Positions 36,881 to 49,005 of a stretch of DNA of 64,000 nt are shown piece by piece. The stretch lies in assembly GCA_964006375.1 (NCBI GenBank), contig OZ023267.1, forward strand, positions 82,648,906 through 82,712,905, given 5' to 3'. The first letter of the stretch is position 1. Every line of letters starts with the position of its first letter. The translations under genes and the position numbers were made by a program. The notes below the pieces were generated by a model. It saw nothing but the letters and a program-made list of their open reading frames with translations, was not told the DNA's origin and ran no database searches. The stretch comes from Tillus elongatus (lineage: Eukaryota > Arthropoda > Insecta > Coleoptera > Cleridae).

Positions 36881-36981
36881 ACAACTTTTTCGATACAAAT
36901 ACTGGACAATAGTTTCTTTAGAACATTTTGGATATTAAAATAGGTACTATCGACTAAGTGAAGATTGTAACTTGTGATGAG

Positions 36982-37100
36982 CACTGATAAGTACACTTGG
37001 AGAATCCCAATCACCACAACACATCTTTTTAAAGAAACAATCGTCAGGTCTTTAAAAATATGTGTTGTGGTGATTGGGGTTCTCCAAGTGTACTTATTAT
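36982..37100. repeat. Fold-back MITE with about 45 bp near-perfect arms
   Basis: Left arm CACTGATAAGTACACTTGGA followed by GAATCCCAATCACCACAACA; the right arm is its reverse complement ending CTCCAAGTGTACTTAT. The loop holds CAATCGTCAGGTCT. Related ends occur at 22702-22832. Confidence 0.8.
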
Positions 37101-37334
37101 ATACTATCGAAGCATGGTAGTCAGCTTACTGTACAACATCCGGTTACCTGTAGTTTATTTTACAGTCAGCAGAACTACATATTTTTTGACAATTTTTAAA
37201 CGCAATAATATGATAAAAACTGAAACTGTATACAGATAATAGAAAAATACTGTATTGATAATGGAAGGTAATTCCACCTAGGAGCCACAGATTGCTTACC
37301 TAATATGTGCTAGAGTCATGACTTATGGTTTTAA

Positions 37335-37583
37335 CAAGATGGGGCACCTCCGCATAATACAATAACGGTACAAAATTATTTAAACCATAAATTTTCTAGA
37401 AGGTGGTTGGGTACTAATGGAGTTATCAAGCGGCCAGCTCAGTCTCCAGACTTAACCCTAATGGATTTTTTTCTTTGGGGTTGCCTAGAAAACGTTGTTT
37501 ACGAAAATGTCATAGAAGATATAGCAGATATCTACAATAAAATAGATGCTGGTGCGCTGGCTATTAATCGAGATATTTTATAA
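37335..37583 (+). pseudogene. IS630-like transposase C-terminal fragment
   Basis: 83 codons open from CAA at 37335 to TAA: QDGAPPHNTITVQNYLN, FSRRWLGTNGVIKRPAQSPD, then LTLMDFFLWGCLENVVY. The QDGAPPH and SPDL..DFFLWG motifs mark the DDE-type transposase group also found at 23030-24420. Here the DG motif is intact. The N-terminal half is absent. The closing helix (IEDIADIYNKIDAG) ends at a stop slightly early. Confidence 0.7.
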
Positions 37584-38045
37584 GAGCTTGCAATAATGAG
37601 AAATTGAACAAAATGACATTGCATATAAACGTAGACGGTCAGAATTTTAAACATTTAGGTTAATAAATTCTTTTTAATACCTAAACGTTTAGAGAAGCAA
37701 TTTTATTGTTGTTATTATTTGTTTGAATTTTTATTTTAGTAATTACGTTAAAAAATAAAAAAAATTGAACGTGTAAAAACTACTACCTATTAAATTTATT
37801 TGTACATACATGCCTGCAATATTCATCAAAAGAGTGAATCTAATGCAAGCGTCATTTCTCAGACCATTCTAATTGTTCCTAGTGTAACTTACCTTCCATC
37901 ATACATACAGTTTTTTTTATATTTCCCATATACAATCTCAATTTCTATCATATGGTCGTATTTACTACCTAAAGATGTATGATCTTTGCGACTGTAAAAT
38001 AAAGTACAGGTTGTCCTATTTGAAATTAAAAAAAATAGGATCTGT
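37584..38045. other. AT-rich gap
   Basis: Nothing recognised between the transposase fragment and the LINE fragment. Confidence 0.35.
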
Positions 38046-38667
38046 AGAGTAAATTAAATACCTAGAAGTTATCATTTACTCTCATTTAAAATGGGAGGCC
38101 CACATAATGAGTGTTGTTGGTAGACTTCGGTATCTGTCGGCGCGTTTAAAGAAGTTGAGTCAGGTGTTAGGATTTGCTTGTTTAAATATGATTTATCAGG
38201 CTTTGGCCGAGTCCCTCATTCGGTATAGCATGGTTGGTTGGGGTGGCGCTGCGAAAACACACCTAAAACCCTTGGAAGTTATGCAGAAAAATTTCATTAA
38301 GATCATTATGCATAAACCTAGAACATATCCAAGCGATTCCTTGTATATAGAGAGTGAGTTACTTGATGTGAGACAGTTGTATGCAAGATCGATACTGATA
38401 AAACAGCATAGAGATAAAAATTTGCTAAGAAACATACAACACGAGCACTACACAAGGTACAGGGAGGTAGCTGAATTTGGTGTTAAAAAGTGCCAAAAGA
38501 CGATTGGTCAAAAAAGTTATATGTTCATTGCACCCAGACTCTACACTAGGATCCCAGTTCACCTAAAAAATATTGTGAATATGAGCATTTTTAGAAAGAA
38601 AATTTCTGATTGGATACGTCAAATATCTAGAAGACAGATGAAGGATTGGATCGATCTGAGGAATTGA
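38046..38667 (+). pseudogene. LINE RT C-terminal fragment (CR1/Daphne-like group)
   Basis: KYLEVIIYSHLKWEAHI marks the KYLGVxxDxxLxWxxHI motif at the end of the RT thumb. The frame then stays open for about 190 residues: IYQALAESLIRYSMVGWGGA, LEVMQKNFIKIIM and PSDSLYIESELLDVRQLY. It ends in a basic tail. This is the typical C-terminal region of CR1/Jockey-like Pol proteins; exact clade uncertain. An in-frame TAA at 38050 and missing upstream RT make it a truncated copy. The GT-rich sequence after the stop (38710-38830) may be its 3' UTR. Confidence 0.7.
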
Positions 38668-38957
38668 AATGAATGTTCTTTGAAAATACTTTCACAAGTA
38701 CCTGTTTAAGAGTGTGGTGCGAGGGGGTGCCTGTATGTGTTCTGAGTGGCTCTGTGTGGCTGGGTGTGCGAGTGACTGCGCGTGTGCTTGTGAGCGGGTG
38801 TGAATGCTTGCGCGTGAGTGGGAGAGTGTGCATTCTTGTCAAGTTGAAGTATTGATGTTTCACTGTGACCATATAGCCGTGCAGGTTGATGTCCGCTGTT
38901 TTTGCCACGAGTGATTACGGAAGGATGTCCACTTCTCTTTCTTTTTTTGTTTCTCTT
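38668..38957. repeat. GT-rich low-complexity tract
   Basis: Imperfect GTGTG/GAGTG repeats at 38705-38835, then T-rich sequence up to the next HM element. Confidence 0.7.
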
Positions 38958-39089
38958 TTTAGTGAATTTTCTTAAAAAAAATCACTAATGAGGAGATCCC
39001 GACTTTTGAATTTTGAAAAAATTTCTTCAAATGAGCGCTAATTAGGCCCCCGAGAAAACATATCCGGGGTCAGTTTCAATTTTTATATG

Positions 39090-39177
<88 letters not shown>

Positions 39178-39991
39178 TTATATATATATATGTATCACAC
39201 CGATAACTCAAAAAATAATGGGCCGATTTTGATTAAATTTGGTGAAAAAATTCCTTTTCCAAATGGCTTGGACGAGTAAGTTATCCAGGAAAATCTGCCT
39301 AGGTTTTCCCGGAAAATTTTGTGTTTTCTTTCGAAAAAAATTTATATCTCCGGGATTAACAAAGTAAGGTCAACCAAAATTGGTACGCAGGTTTATATTC
39401 TTATAGGTAAGTTACCTACCAAAATTTAGCTATGTAGGGCAAAAGGCAAAAAAGTTATAGGCATTTAAAGAAAAATAAATTGGGGTTTTCCTCGAAACGT
39501 CAAAGTGGCGATTTAAAATGTCAAAATTGGCAACATTTAGGCAAATAACTGGAATCTAATACGGGCTATGGAAAGAAAATGTCTCAAGAAGGATGTTTTA
39601 CAAACCCTAAAGTCTTAGTTTCAACCGTCATTGTCCTTCATTTTACTAAAATATTTGCAGAAAATTCATTTCAAATAGACCCTTTCTCTGATGCTTGGCA
39701 GTAGCCTTAGCTATAGAGTTTATCGTTTAATGGAATATAATTTTTGTCGAATTTTCGTAAAAAATCAATAAAGCTCAATATATCCGTTATTATATAAGAT
39801 ATGAAAAAAAAATGTATATATTAATTATAGGGTGTCTTGAGCTACATCTTAAAATAATATTTCTACAATCACAGGGTGGCCCATAAGTCTTTGGTGATAC
39901 AAATTTCCTTTTTTTTAATCAAACACGCCTTATGTTATTGCATTTTTGCATTTTCCATCGAAATATAATGCATGTTTGTAAAAAAAGACAT
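38958..39991 (+). repeat. HM-family element, copy E (main body)
   Basis: Palindrome 38960-38988, left block, (TA)n 39091-39191 with interruptions, right block, then direct continuation into the TIR-M module at 39992. About 93 percent identical by eye to 26104-27145, with the same borders and unrelated outer flanks. Confidence 0.75.
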
Positions 39992-40304
39992 TCTGGACGC
40001 AACAAGTGCGTTATGGTAGCGAATTTTGATCAAATGTTTCATATTTAAACAGCTCAAATTGCTATTAACCTATAAGGTTGACCAAGAAACGTGTTTTTCG
40101 GGAACACTTTAAGTTTACTTTTGGAAATTTTTGTACATTTTCACACAATAAAGGTATTTTGACGAAACATGGCACACTGTTTTTACTATATAGGTTATAC
40201 TGGTAACCAAATTTGATGCCTGCTTTCTTAAAAAAACACACATATTTGTTATTTAAAACATTTTTATGAAAATTCACTACCATAACGCACTTGCTGCGTC
40301 CAGA
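39992..40304. repeat. TIR-M module of copy E
   Basis: TCTGGACGCAACAAGTGCGT at the left and ACGCACTTGCTGCGTCCAGA at the right, about 313 bp; corresponds to 27146-27460. Confidence 0.8.
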
Positions 40305-40487
40305 GTTTTTATGTATGTTGTGCCGAGTGTATAATATAGCACTAAGGTGTTACTTTTTGGTCTCACTTACAAGTTTCTAACTTCTGTGGGACTAAACTTA
40401 TATGATTTATTTGTTTATCTGTTTGATTATTTATTTGTTTGATTATTGTTATTATTGTTGTTGTTGCTGTCATGCAGATGAATAAAG

Positions 40488-40735
<248 letters not shown>

Positions 40736-41124
40736 GACTACCATACTTCAATAGTGTCTATTTTAATATCTAAAATGTTCCAAAGAACTTAGTATCCAGT
40801 ATTTGTATTAAAAAAGTTGTGAAGGTTTTAATCTTATATGCAACGCTACACTGAACCTCCAACATCTAAAAAACTGTTGATTTTATAAAACTTGTAAATA
40901 TAAACAAATTTAATCGAAATTTAATTCTTAATCAAACACAACCTATTTCAATGATCTTGAGATCGCTTTGCACAGCAGCGCCATCGAAATGTGTGGTAGT
41001 AAAAAATATTTTTCAGAAAGTTCAAGCCTCTAGCGGCCTTAATGAAACATCGTTAACAGATTTCAAATATCCCATTTAGTTCTTAAGTAAATAGCATATA
41101 GAGTTTTAAATGGCACACCCTTGC
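40736..41124. other. Unrecognised AT-rich stretch
   Basis: No coding or repeat signal recognised. Confidence 0.35.
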
Positions 41125-41299
41125 CCAGTATCACAAAGCTCGATTAAACATTTAACGGCCGGTTAGTTAATCAGGGCTTCAGACGACCACCACAACTTCA
41201 AAATATTTGGTTGTCATGGCAAGAACTCTGTGATTGGTCATCTAAATCCCTAATTAACTAACCGGCCGTTAAATATTTAATCAAGCTTTGTGAAACTGG
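41125..41299. repeat. MITE candidate with 50 bp inverted ends (175 bp)
   Basis: Left end CCAGTATCACAAAGCTCGAT and on through TTTAACGGCCGGTTAGTTAA; the right end is the reverse complement (CGGCCGTTAAAT ... CTTTGTGAAACTGG) with few mismatches. Non-coding. Confidence 0.75.
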
Positions 41300-41435
41300 A
41301 CACCTGTATACCAAATATATAGTTTCTAAAACAATGGAAAATTTAGATATATTTTGAAGTATTTAATCAAATTCTCTACCATAAAACACTTCCTGCGTCC
41401 AGACTTTTTTTCTTATGTTAATTTTCTTTATCTTT
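41300..41435. repeat. TIR-M right terminus and short filler
   Basis: CTCTACCATAAAACACTTCC then TGCGTCCAGAC (ending 41404) is a mutated TIR-M right end without a visible left partner. Confidence 0.5.
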
Positions 41436-42120
<685 letters not shown>

Positions 42121-42851
42121 CCCCAAACCTTTTTCAATATTTTTTGATTGCGAAACAGGATTTCTGGCCCCACCAATATTTAAATACAGAAACCGCCTTT
42201 GCACACTGAGCGACGACAGCTTTTAGTGAAATTTTGTTATTCCTAGCGGAAGTTTTAATATTTTATAATATTATATTCTTTTATATTTTTGTCCCGCTCA
42301 GTCAAACTCGAGCTCTGCACCATATATTATAATACTTGAATAAATGATTGCTTCCTTCGTAGTTCTTTGCTACATTTATCATCATCACTAATAACACTCT
42401 TCCCGGATAATCAAGGAACTTGTTAATAAAAATCTGACAACGTTGCGAAAACAATTATTATTCCCACTGTATTTTTTCCAAGGATTTGTCATCTGCCATT
42501 CTAGTGATTCTAGTCATTCTGTCATCTGTCATCTGTCTTTCCATGTTTCATACTGCAGTTCCATGTTCCATCCATGTCATTTATTAAATAAATCTAACCC
42601 CCATCCTCATAAAAGGCATGTCAATTTATTGAAAAAGTAGTTTTATATTATTTTTAAATTCATTAACAGGCTTTATTAAAACAAAATTTTAATTACTTTC
42701 AGGTTAGTTCACCTTTAAAGTCACATAACACTATAAATATAAGGTTTTAATTGGTTACTTTTATATATGTTATTAATTATTTTACTTTTATAGGTTAGTT
42801 ATAAGATTTACCTAATTAATATTTTTGTTACAGTATTCTTTTAAATTAAAA
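42121..42851 (+). promoter_or_regulatory. Upstream region of TIM44
   Basis: The promoter and 5' UTR of TIM44 must lie here. A CATCTGTCATCTGTC repeat at 42520 and T-rich stretches are visible, but no TATA or initiator can be assigned with confidence, and a 5' UTR intron cannot be excluded. Confidence 0.4.
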
Positions 42852-42908
42852 ATGCATAGATTGAATCCTTTAGTAAGTAGTTGGCGTCAAGGATATTGTG
42901 TTTTATTG
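42852..42908 (+). CDS. TIM44: TIM44 exon 1 (start codon, presequence)
   Basis: ATG followed by 18 codons, MHRLNPLVSSWRQGYCVLL, ending at a GTGAGT donor (42909). The basic, hydroxylated, acid-free start fits a mitochondrial presequence. It joins exon 2 across a 60 bp intron in phase 0. ATG context AAAATG. The exon call rests on the splice sites and on reading smoothly into exon 2. Confidence 0.75.
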
Positions 42909-42968
42909 GTGAGTTCGATTCCTAAACATTTTATTGTGATCCTTTTTTATTTCCACTGTGATATTTAG

Positions 42969-43170
42969 ATCCGTAACTATTCCCGGGAACCCAAAAAACA
43001 AGGTTTTTTAACGAGGTTATATGACAACTTTAGGGAAGAGATGGCGAAAAGTAAAGAGATGAAAGAATCTCTTAAAAAGTTCAGAGAAGAAGCAGAAAAA
43101 TTGGAGCAGAGCGATGCACTAAAAGCTGCAAGACGAAAATTTGAAAATGTTGAAAAAGAAGCAACTAAAG
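42969..43170 (+). CDS. TIM44: TIM44 exon 2
   Basis: Follows the acceptor TATTTAG and encodes residues 20-87: IRNYSREPKKQGFFTRLYDN, then a charged helical stretch (EEMAKSKEMKESLKKFREEA, EKLEQSDALKAARRKFENVE). This is the N-terminal coiled-coil region of TIM44 that contacts the TIM23 channel and mitochondrial Hsp70. It ends at a GTAAAA donor, phase 1, so one G carries over to exon 3 some 17 kb away. Confidence 0.85.
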
Positions 43171-43468
43171 GTAAAAGTACTGTTTATTTTCATTTATTTA
43201 TTGTAAACCTTGGCCCTTAACATCTAAGCTTGTTGATAAGTTGACGGTGAATTTGCAGATTAACTCCCGAACAATTTTAAAAACATCGATTGCTGATAGA
43301 TAAAGTTTCTTATCATATATGCACGGTAACACTGCTCTTACTTTTTGTTCTTCTGTATTAGCCTAGTTATTTGCCTTCAAAGGTTTTTCTCGGACTTCAG
43401 CACTTCAGCGGTCTCGTTGCCCCGATAGCACTGCAACCTTTGGTTTATTGTGCATGCCCTTAGTCTTT

Positions 43469-43846
43469 AGGGTAATCCTGTGTTTAAAGTCCCTCTTTAG
43501 TAAACATACAATTCGGGCGAAATCGGAATGTGAACTGGACGCCGGACGATGTGCACTGTTGCCAGATGAGTATAAGCAAGGGTCATTTTAAATATAGAAG
43601 GCAATCAAGGGGTGAACACATGTTTCCAGAATGTAAATAAATGATAGTATTGCGTCATGTACATAGATCGATATTTGACATATTTTGCGGAAAGCAGTAG
43701 TTCACCCCTTGATTGCCTTCTATATTTAAAATGACCCTTGCTTATACTCATCTGGCAACAGTGCACATCGTCCCGCATCCAGTTCACATTCCGATTTCGC
43801 CTGAATTGTATGTTTACTAAAGAGGCACTTTAAACACAGGATTACC
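43469..43846. mobile_element. Fold-back element (378 bp) in the LINE-A 3' UTR
   Basis: Arms 43469-43617 and 43697-43846 are near-perfect inverted repeats (GGGTAATCCTGTGTTTAAAG at one end, complement at the other) around an 80 bp loop. Flanked by GTCTTT on both sides (43463-43468, 43847-43852), a 6 bp target duplication. Removing it restores the LINE-A 3' UTR next to the stop codon. Confidence 0.85.
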
Positions 43847-44465
43847 GTCTTTTTACTCCACCCACTCCAAAATCACTTTGCCTTGAACTAGTCTGCACAG
43901 CGATTGGTAGGGTGAACTTTTATAATGCTCTGTCTCCGGTCTAGACTGACTGTAGATCAGTTGTCTTCTGCGGTCCAGAGATTTACACTTGCACAAGCTG
44001 TGCTGGGCTGATTCCTCCCCCTCGCTGCAGAGTCTGCATGTAAGGTCCCCCTCGAACTGCCCTATTTTATGCTGATGTTTCTTGACGGCCATGTGTCCCG
44101 TCAAGAGACCTGTTATGTTTCTGAGCTGTCCTCTGCTAAGATTTAGCAGCTCCACAGCTCTCTTTGAACTGGGTTCATCAATTATTGACTTCCCATGTCT
44201 GAGCCCTGGACAGTCTGCCCAGTACACCTTGTGTTGGTTTCTGACCCAGGACTTAATGGCTCACCTGGCAGTGCCCAGAGCCGGTTCTGGTCCCCTAACT
44301 AACCAGTTATGAGACCGAAGAGAGGGTCAGAATAACCATTCTGACCCTCTCTTCGCGAGACTGTCAGCCTCTTCATTGCCTTTGACCCCCGAGTGACCCG
44401 GCACCCAGATGAGGGTGACCTCATTCTGCGCAGCCAGGTCGCTTGTCTCGTCTCGGCATTCACTT

Positions 44466-44943
44466 CTTCTTTTTAAGGCCGTCTCCCTACGAAGGTTGGC
44501 GATCCAACTGGCTATAATGGTGCGTGATACCGCACCTCTGAAAATCTCCACAGATGTCCGTCCGAACCATCGACGCAGATCTTTCAGCCATGAGTTCTGC
44601 CGTCTGCCCACAGATCAATTGTCGGAGGAGCTCGTACCGCTCCCCCCCTCATAATGTGCCTGATGTATTGGAGCTTTCATTCTTTGATGGTTGTCAGCAG
44701 TTTTTTGCCTTTACCTATTCTCCTTAGCACTTCCGCGTTGGTTATCCTGTCTACCCAGGATATACTCAGTATACGGCGATACAAATCCATCTCAAAGGCG
44801 TCAATACGGCTCTCCATTGATTGGCAGAATGTCCAGCTCTTGGGGCCATAGAGTAGCACTGGGAAGATATAACAGCGCAATATACATATGCGAAGCTGTA
44901 GGTTTAGGTCTCTACTGGTGAAGAGGTTCTTCATGGAGATGAG
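44466..44943 (-). mobile_element. RTE-type LINE fragment inserted in LINE-A copy 3
   Basis: The minus strand encodes the C-terminal RTE Pol region: FTSRDLNLQLRICILRCYIF, PVLLYGPKSWT, IDAFEMDLYRRILSISWVDR, ITNAEVLRRIGKGKKLL, and after a gap RRQNSWLKDLRRWFGR. Both sides carry ATTCACTT (44458-44465 and 44944-44951), an 8 bp target duplication. The 3' end is AAAAAGAAG-like. 478 bp, 5' truncated and internally deleted. Confidence 0.85.
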
Positions 44944-45118
44944 ATTCACTTACCAGCCTGGAATCCCGTGGACTACTTAGGGTCTTAAGGACTGGCTGTC
45001 TGTGGCTATGAGGATCGGCTTGTTGGTGTAGCCCCTCTTGTTCTAATGCACACAGTGCAAGATGACGTACATTCTGGCCTGAAAGACCATTGCATGAGCT
45101 CCGAGGGTAATACAGTGA

Positions 45119-45367
45119 CTTTTTTTTCCCTCAGGGCTCGTCCGCGGCCTTGCCGCCCCGATAGCACTGCAACCTTTGGTTGATTGTGCATACCATTTTT
45201 TTTTTGTTCCCTCAGGGCTAGTCCGCGGGCTTGCCGCCCCGATAGCACCGCAAGCCTTGGTTGATTGTGCATACCCTTAGCTTTTTTTTTTGTTCCCTCA
45301 GGGCTCGTCCGCGGCCTTGCCGCCCCGATAGCACCGCAACCCTTGGTTGATTGTGCATACCCTTAGT
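45119..45367 (-). repeat. Three tandem LINE-A 3' tail units
   Basis: Units 45119-45203, 45204-45281 and 45282-45367 each read, on the minus strand, GTATGCACAATCAACCAAGG, then GGTGCTATCGGGGCGGCAAG, and each ends in an A run of 8-10. Copies 3 and 4 have a single unit. Confidence 0.9.
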
Positions 45368-45368
45368 C

Positions 45369-48300
45369 TTACTCCACCCATTCCAAGATCACTGTGCCTT
45401 GAACTAGTCTGCACAGCGATTGGTAGGGTGAAGTTTTATATTGCTCTGTCTCCGGTCTAGAGTGACCGTAGATCAGTTGTTTTTTCCGGTCCAGAGCTAT
45501 ACACTCACACAAGATGTGCTGGGCTGATTCCTCCCCCTCGCCGCAGAGTCTGCATGCGAGGTCCCCTTCGAACCGCCCCATTTTATGCAGGTGTTTCTTG
45601 ACGGCCATGTGTCCCGTCAAGAGACCTGTTGTGTTTCTGAGCTGTCCTCTGCTAAGGTTTAGCAGCTCCACAGCTCTCTTTGAACTGGGTCCGTCAATTA
45701 TTGACTTCCCATGTCTGAGCCCTGGACAGTCCGCCCAGTACACCTTGTGTTGGTTTCTGACCCAGGACTTAATGGCTCCCCTGGCAGTGCTCTTTGACAC
45801 GCCCAGAGCCGGTTCTGGTCCCATAAATGGTTCTGCTGACCCTCTCTTCGCGAGACTGTCAGCTTCTTCATTGCCTTTAACCCCCGAGTGACCCGGCACC
45901 CAGATGAGGGTCACCTCATTCTGCCCAGCCAGGTTGCTCGTCTCGGCACTCACTCACCAGCCAGGAATTTACCCGTGGGCTACTTAGTGCCTTAAGGGCT
46001 GCCTGGCTGTCTGCGGCTATGAGGATCCGCTTGTTGGTGTAGCCCCTCCTCTTGTTCTCCCGCACACAGTGCAGGATAGCGTACATCTCGGCCTGAAACA
46101 CCGTTGCATGGGCTCCGAGGGAAATACTATGACTTACCCTCGGTCCTTCCGAGTAAACACCTGCCCCCGTCCCACGCTCCCCGCCAGATCCGTCCGTGAA
46201 CCAGACGAGCGCGTCCCGTGGCGTGCCCGGCGTCTCCTCCCGCCATGACTCGCGATCAGGGATTTCCACTGTAAAGTTGTTTTCCCTGCACATTCCCGGC
46301 TCGCGAAGTCTGACCTCATTTCAAGCATGGGCTCCTTCATGATCTCCTGAATTTTGCAGTGGCCCCTGAAGCCTGGGTTGATCTTCAGTCTACCATTGCA
46401 GGCTAGTCTGTATGGTCCTAGCCTGGCCTCTCCCATAATAACTAAGTGTAGGGGGGGTAGATCCAGCAACACATCCATGGCTGCTGTTGGGGTTGAAGAC
46501 ATGGCCCCTGTGATGCCTAGGCAAGCCATCCTTTGGATCTTGCCTAGTTTTTGTTTGGCACTGGATTGTGTCACCTTAGGCCACCAGACCAGTGCCGCAT
46601 ATGTTAACGATGGTCTGACCACCCTTGTGTACAGCCAGTGGGCCATACTAGGTCTTAGTCCCCACGTTTTTCCATATAGCCGCCTAGTGACGGCTAAGGT
46701 CATGACTGCCTTACGCAGTATTTTTCCAATGTGACCATTCCAGGTTAGCTTAGAGTCCAATACGACCCCAAGATATTTTACCTCCCTGGCGATTGGAACG
46801 CTCCTACCGTACAGAGTGAGTTCTGTGGCTTTCACACTTCCTCCTCCTCGTAAACGGCACGAAGGTTGCTTTCTCGGGGCTCACCCCGAGCCCTTGATCA
46901 ACCGTCCACCCTTCCACCACTTTCAGTGCAGTCTGCATACACTCCCACACTGCCTGTGTGACCTTTCCTCGGACTATGATGACAATGTCGTCCGCATAGC
47001 CCTGTACCTCATACCCCCCTCCCGAGAGCCTCCCCAGCAGGCCGTCCACGACTAGACACCAGAGCAAGGGAGACAGAACGCTCCCCTGCGGACACCCCGC
47101 CGCGACCCCCGCCAGCAGAGTCCCTCCCGCGAGTGAGGTGAACACCGCCCTGTCCCTGAGCATGGAACCGATCCACCTGCAGCAGGTCTCCTCTATTCCA
47201 CGCTCCCGGGCAGCTGCCAGAACCGATCCGAACGAGGTGTTGCTAAAGACCCCCTCTATGTCTAGGAAGGCCCCCAGCGCCACCTCCTTGTTCTCCAGCG
47301 TATTCTCCAGTTTCAGCACCAGTTGGTGCAGTGCTGCTTCTGTTGAGAATCCTGCTCTATATGCATATTGTCCGCAGTGTAGAGGATATGCTTCCAGTAC
47401 ACCGCCCCTAATGTGCCGGTCGAGCAGTTTTTCCACTGTTTTCAGCTAGAAGGACATGAGACTTATTGGCCTCAGGGACTTTGCCTGGTCTGTTGGACGC
47501 CCAGGTTTAGGAATAAATACAACCCTGGCCAGTCTCCATGCCCTCGGAATGTACCCCAGAGCCAGGCTGGCCCTCATAATGAGGGTAAGCACCGGCGCCA
47601 GTATATCTATCCCCTGTTGGAGCATGATGGGCATTATTCCATCAAATCCCGGCGATTTGTATGGCTTAAAGCTGTTAATGGCCCATCTGATTTTGCTCCA
47701 GGTAACCACCTCTTTAGCGACTGTCCAGTCTACTCTAGATGCCCGCCTATAAGGCGCCTCTATTTCTGAGTGTTCCCAGTCCGGAGGTGATTGGTTTATT
47801 ATGTTACAGCCGGGGAAGTGCGTCTGGAGTAGAATTTCCATAGTTTCCTCCCCCGAGCTTGTAAAGCCTCCCGTGGGTGTTCTAAGGGAGCCTATGTTAG
47901 TCTGAGGGCCCTTAGACAGGATCTTGTGTAGACGAGCACTCTCGGACGTGTTTTCCACTTCTTCGCAGTGCCTCCTCCACGACTCCTTCTTGGCGTCCCT
48001 CAGTCTTTTGTTATAGGTCGATAGGGCCTGTCTATATTCATCCCATGCTCCCGACCTTTTGGCCGCGTTAAACAGCTTACGAACCTGCGTCCTCCTTTGC
48101 CTGAGGTCCTCGTTCCACCACGGGACGTTCCTGGTGGACACCCTCATTTTCAGGGGGCAGTTGGCGTTATAGGCCGAGGTAATTGCGTCTCGCAATTGGA
48201 CTGCTGCAATCTCGAGGTCTATTGAATTTTTTATGGTACTCTTAACCCCCCGCAGTTCCACAGCTAGGTCTTCCCTGTAGGCTTCCCAGTCCGCCTTGCG

Positions 48301-49005
48301 GGGGTCCTGGTACCATTCCGTTTCTCTTTCGACTTTGGCGATTTCAAACCGGATGTATCTGTGGTCTGAGCTACTCACTTCCCCAGACACAGCCCAGCTT
48401 TTAACAAAGTCACCCAGAAACTGGGTGGAAACTGTTAGATCTAAAACTTCCTCACGCCGTGTTGTGACGAAGGTCGGTTTATTACCTCTATTCAATATGT
48501 CTAAATTAAATTTCATAAAGAATTGTAAAAGTGCCTCACCCCTAGAGTTTGTGTCCGAGCTACCCCACAACTCATGGTGCGCATTCGCATCCATGCCGAT
48601 GATGGTCTGCCATCCACCTGCTCTGCTACCCACCATCAGCTGCTCCAATTCGATGGGTGGAGGAGGGTCCGTGCTGTCCCCTGGCAGATAGGCTGACGCG
48701 ACAGTAATGTCCCTCAGCCCATCCGCTCCTCCACATCGGATTTTGATCGTTGCCAGGTCCCTGGAACAGAAATTCATTAGAGGGAGAAACTCTATCCCTT
48801 TCCTGACAAAAATGCAGGCCCTCGGGTTCTCGCTGGATCTGCTGTAGATGAGCTTTCCAGTAGCTCCGCCGAGTCCCTTGATCTCTCCTTTATAGGAGTA
48901 CGGTTTCTGGATGAGGGCCACATCCGTGTTCCTCAGAGCCATTAGTAGTCCGGCCGTGGCTGCCCTACTGTGTTGGAGGTTGACCTGAAGGAACCTAAGT
49001 CCCAT
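45369..49005 (-). pseudogene. LINE-A copy 1 ORF2: endonuclease, RT, RNase H (inactivated)
   Basis: Starts MGLRFLQVNLQHSRAA. Endonuclease domain: ALIQKPYSYKG (the metal-binding Glu of QEPY is Lys here), MDANAHHELWGS, SSDHRYIRFE. RT: SPGFDGIMPIMLQ, PQGSVLSPLLWC, GYADDIVII (intact). RNase H: DALVWFTDGSGG, FQAEMYAILH, AADSQAALKAL, WVPGHSGVKGNEEAD. C-terminal CRLCGEGEESAQHILCEC. Lesions against copy 2: TTG to TAG at 47446-47448, a 2 base deletion near 46815, a 1 base deletion near 46300, a 5 base deletion near 45940. It converts RNA to DNA at a nicked target when intact; this copy cannot. Confidence 0.85.

Larger units (their letters stand above)
43384..45118 (-). mobile_element. LINE-A copy 3, 5' truncated, with two nested insertions
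   Basis: On the minus strand: the start of the RNase H region (45118-44950), an RTE fragment (44943-44466), the rest of RNase H (VTLIWVPGHSGVKGNEEADS), the C-terminal domain (43853-44227: YWADCPGLRHGKSIIDE, CRLCSEGEESAQH), a fold-back element, and a single 3' tail ending near 43384 in oligo-A. Removing the two insertions restores the order seen in copy 1. The copy starts inside RNase H, so it is 5' truncated, and its 5' border abuts the 3' tail of copy 1. Confidence 0.8.

Noticed and set aside
46354..48691. Plus-strand ORFs of 79-131 codons over LINE-A (also at 51529-52896)
   Set aside because: Shadows of the GC-rich LINE-A coding strand; the minus strand carries endonuclease, RT and RNase H motifs.
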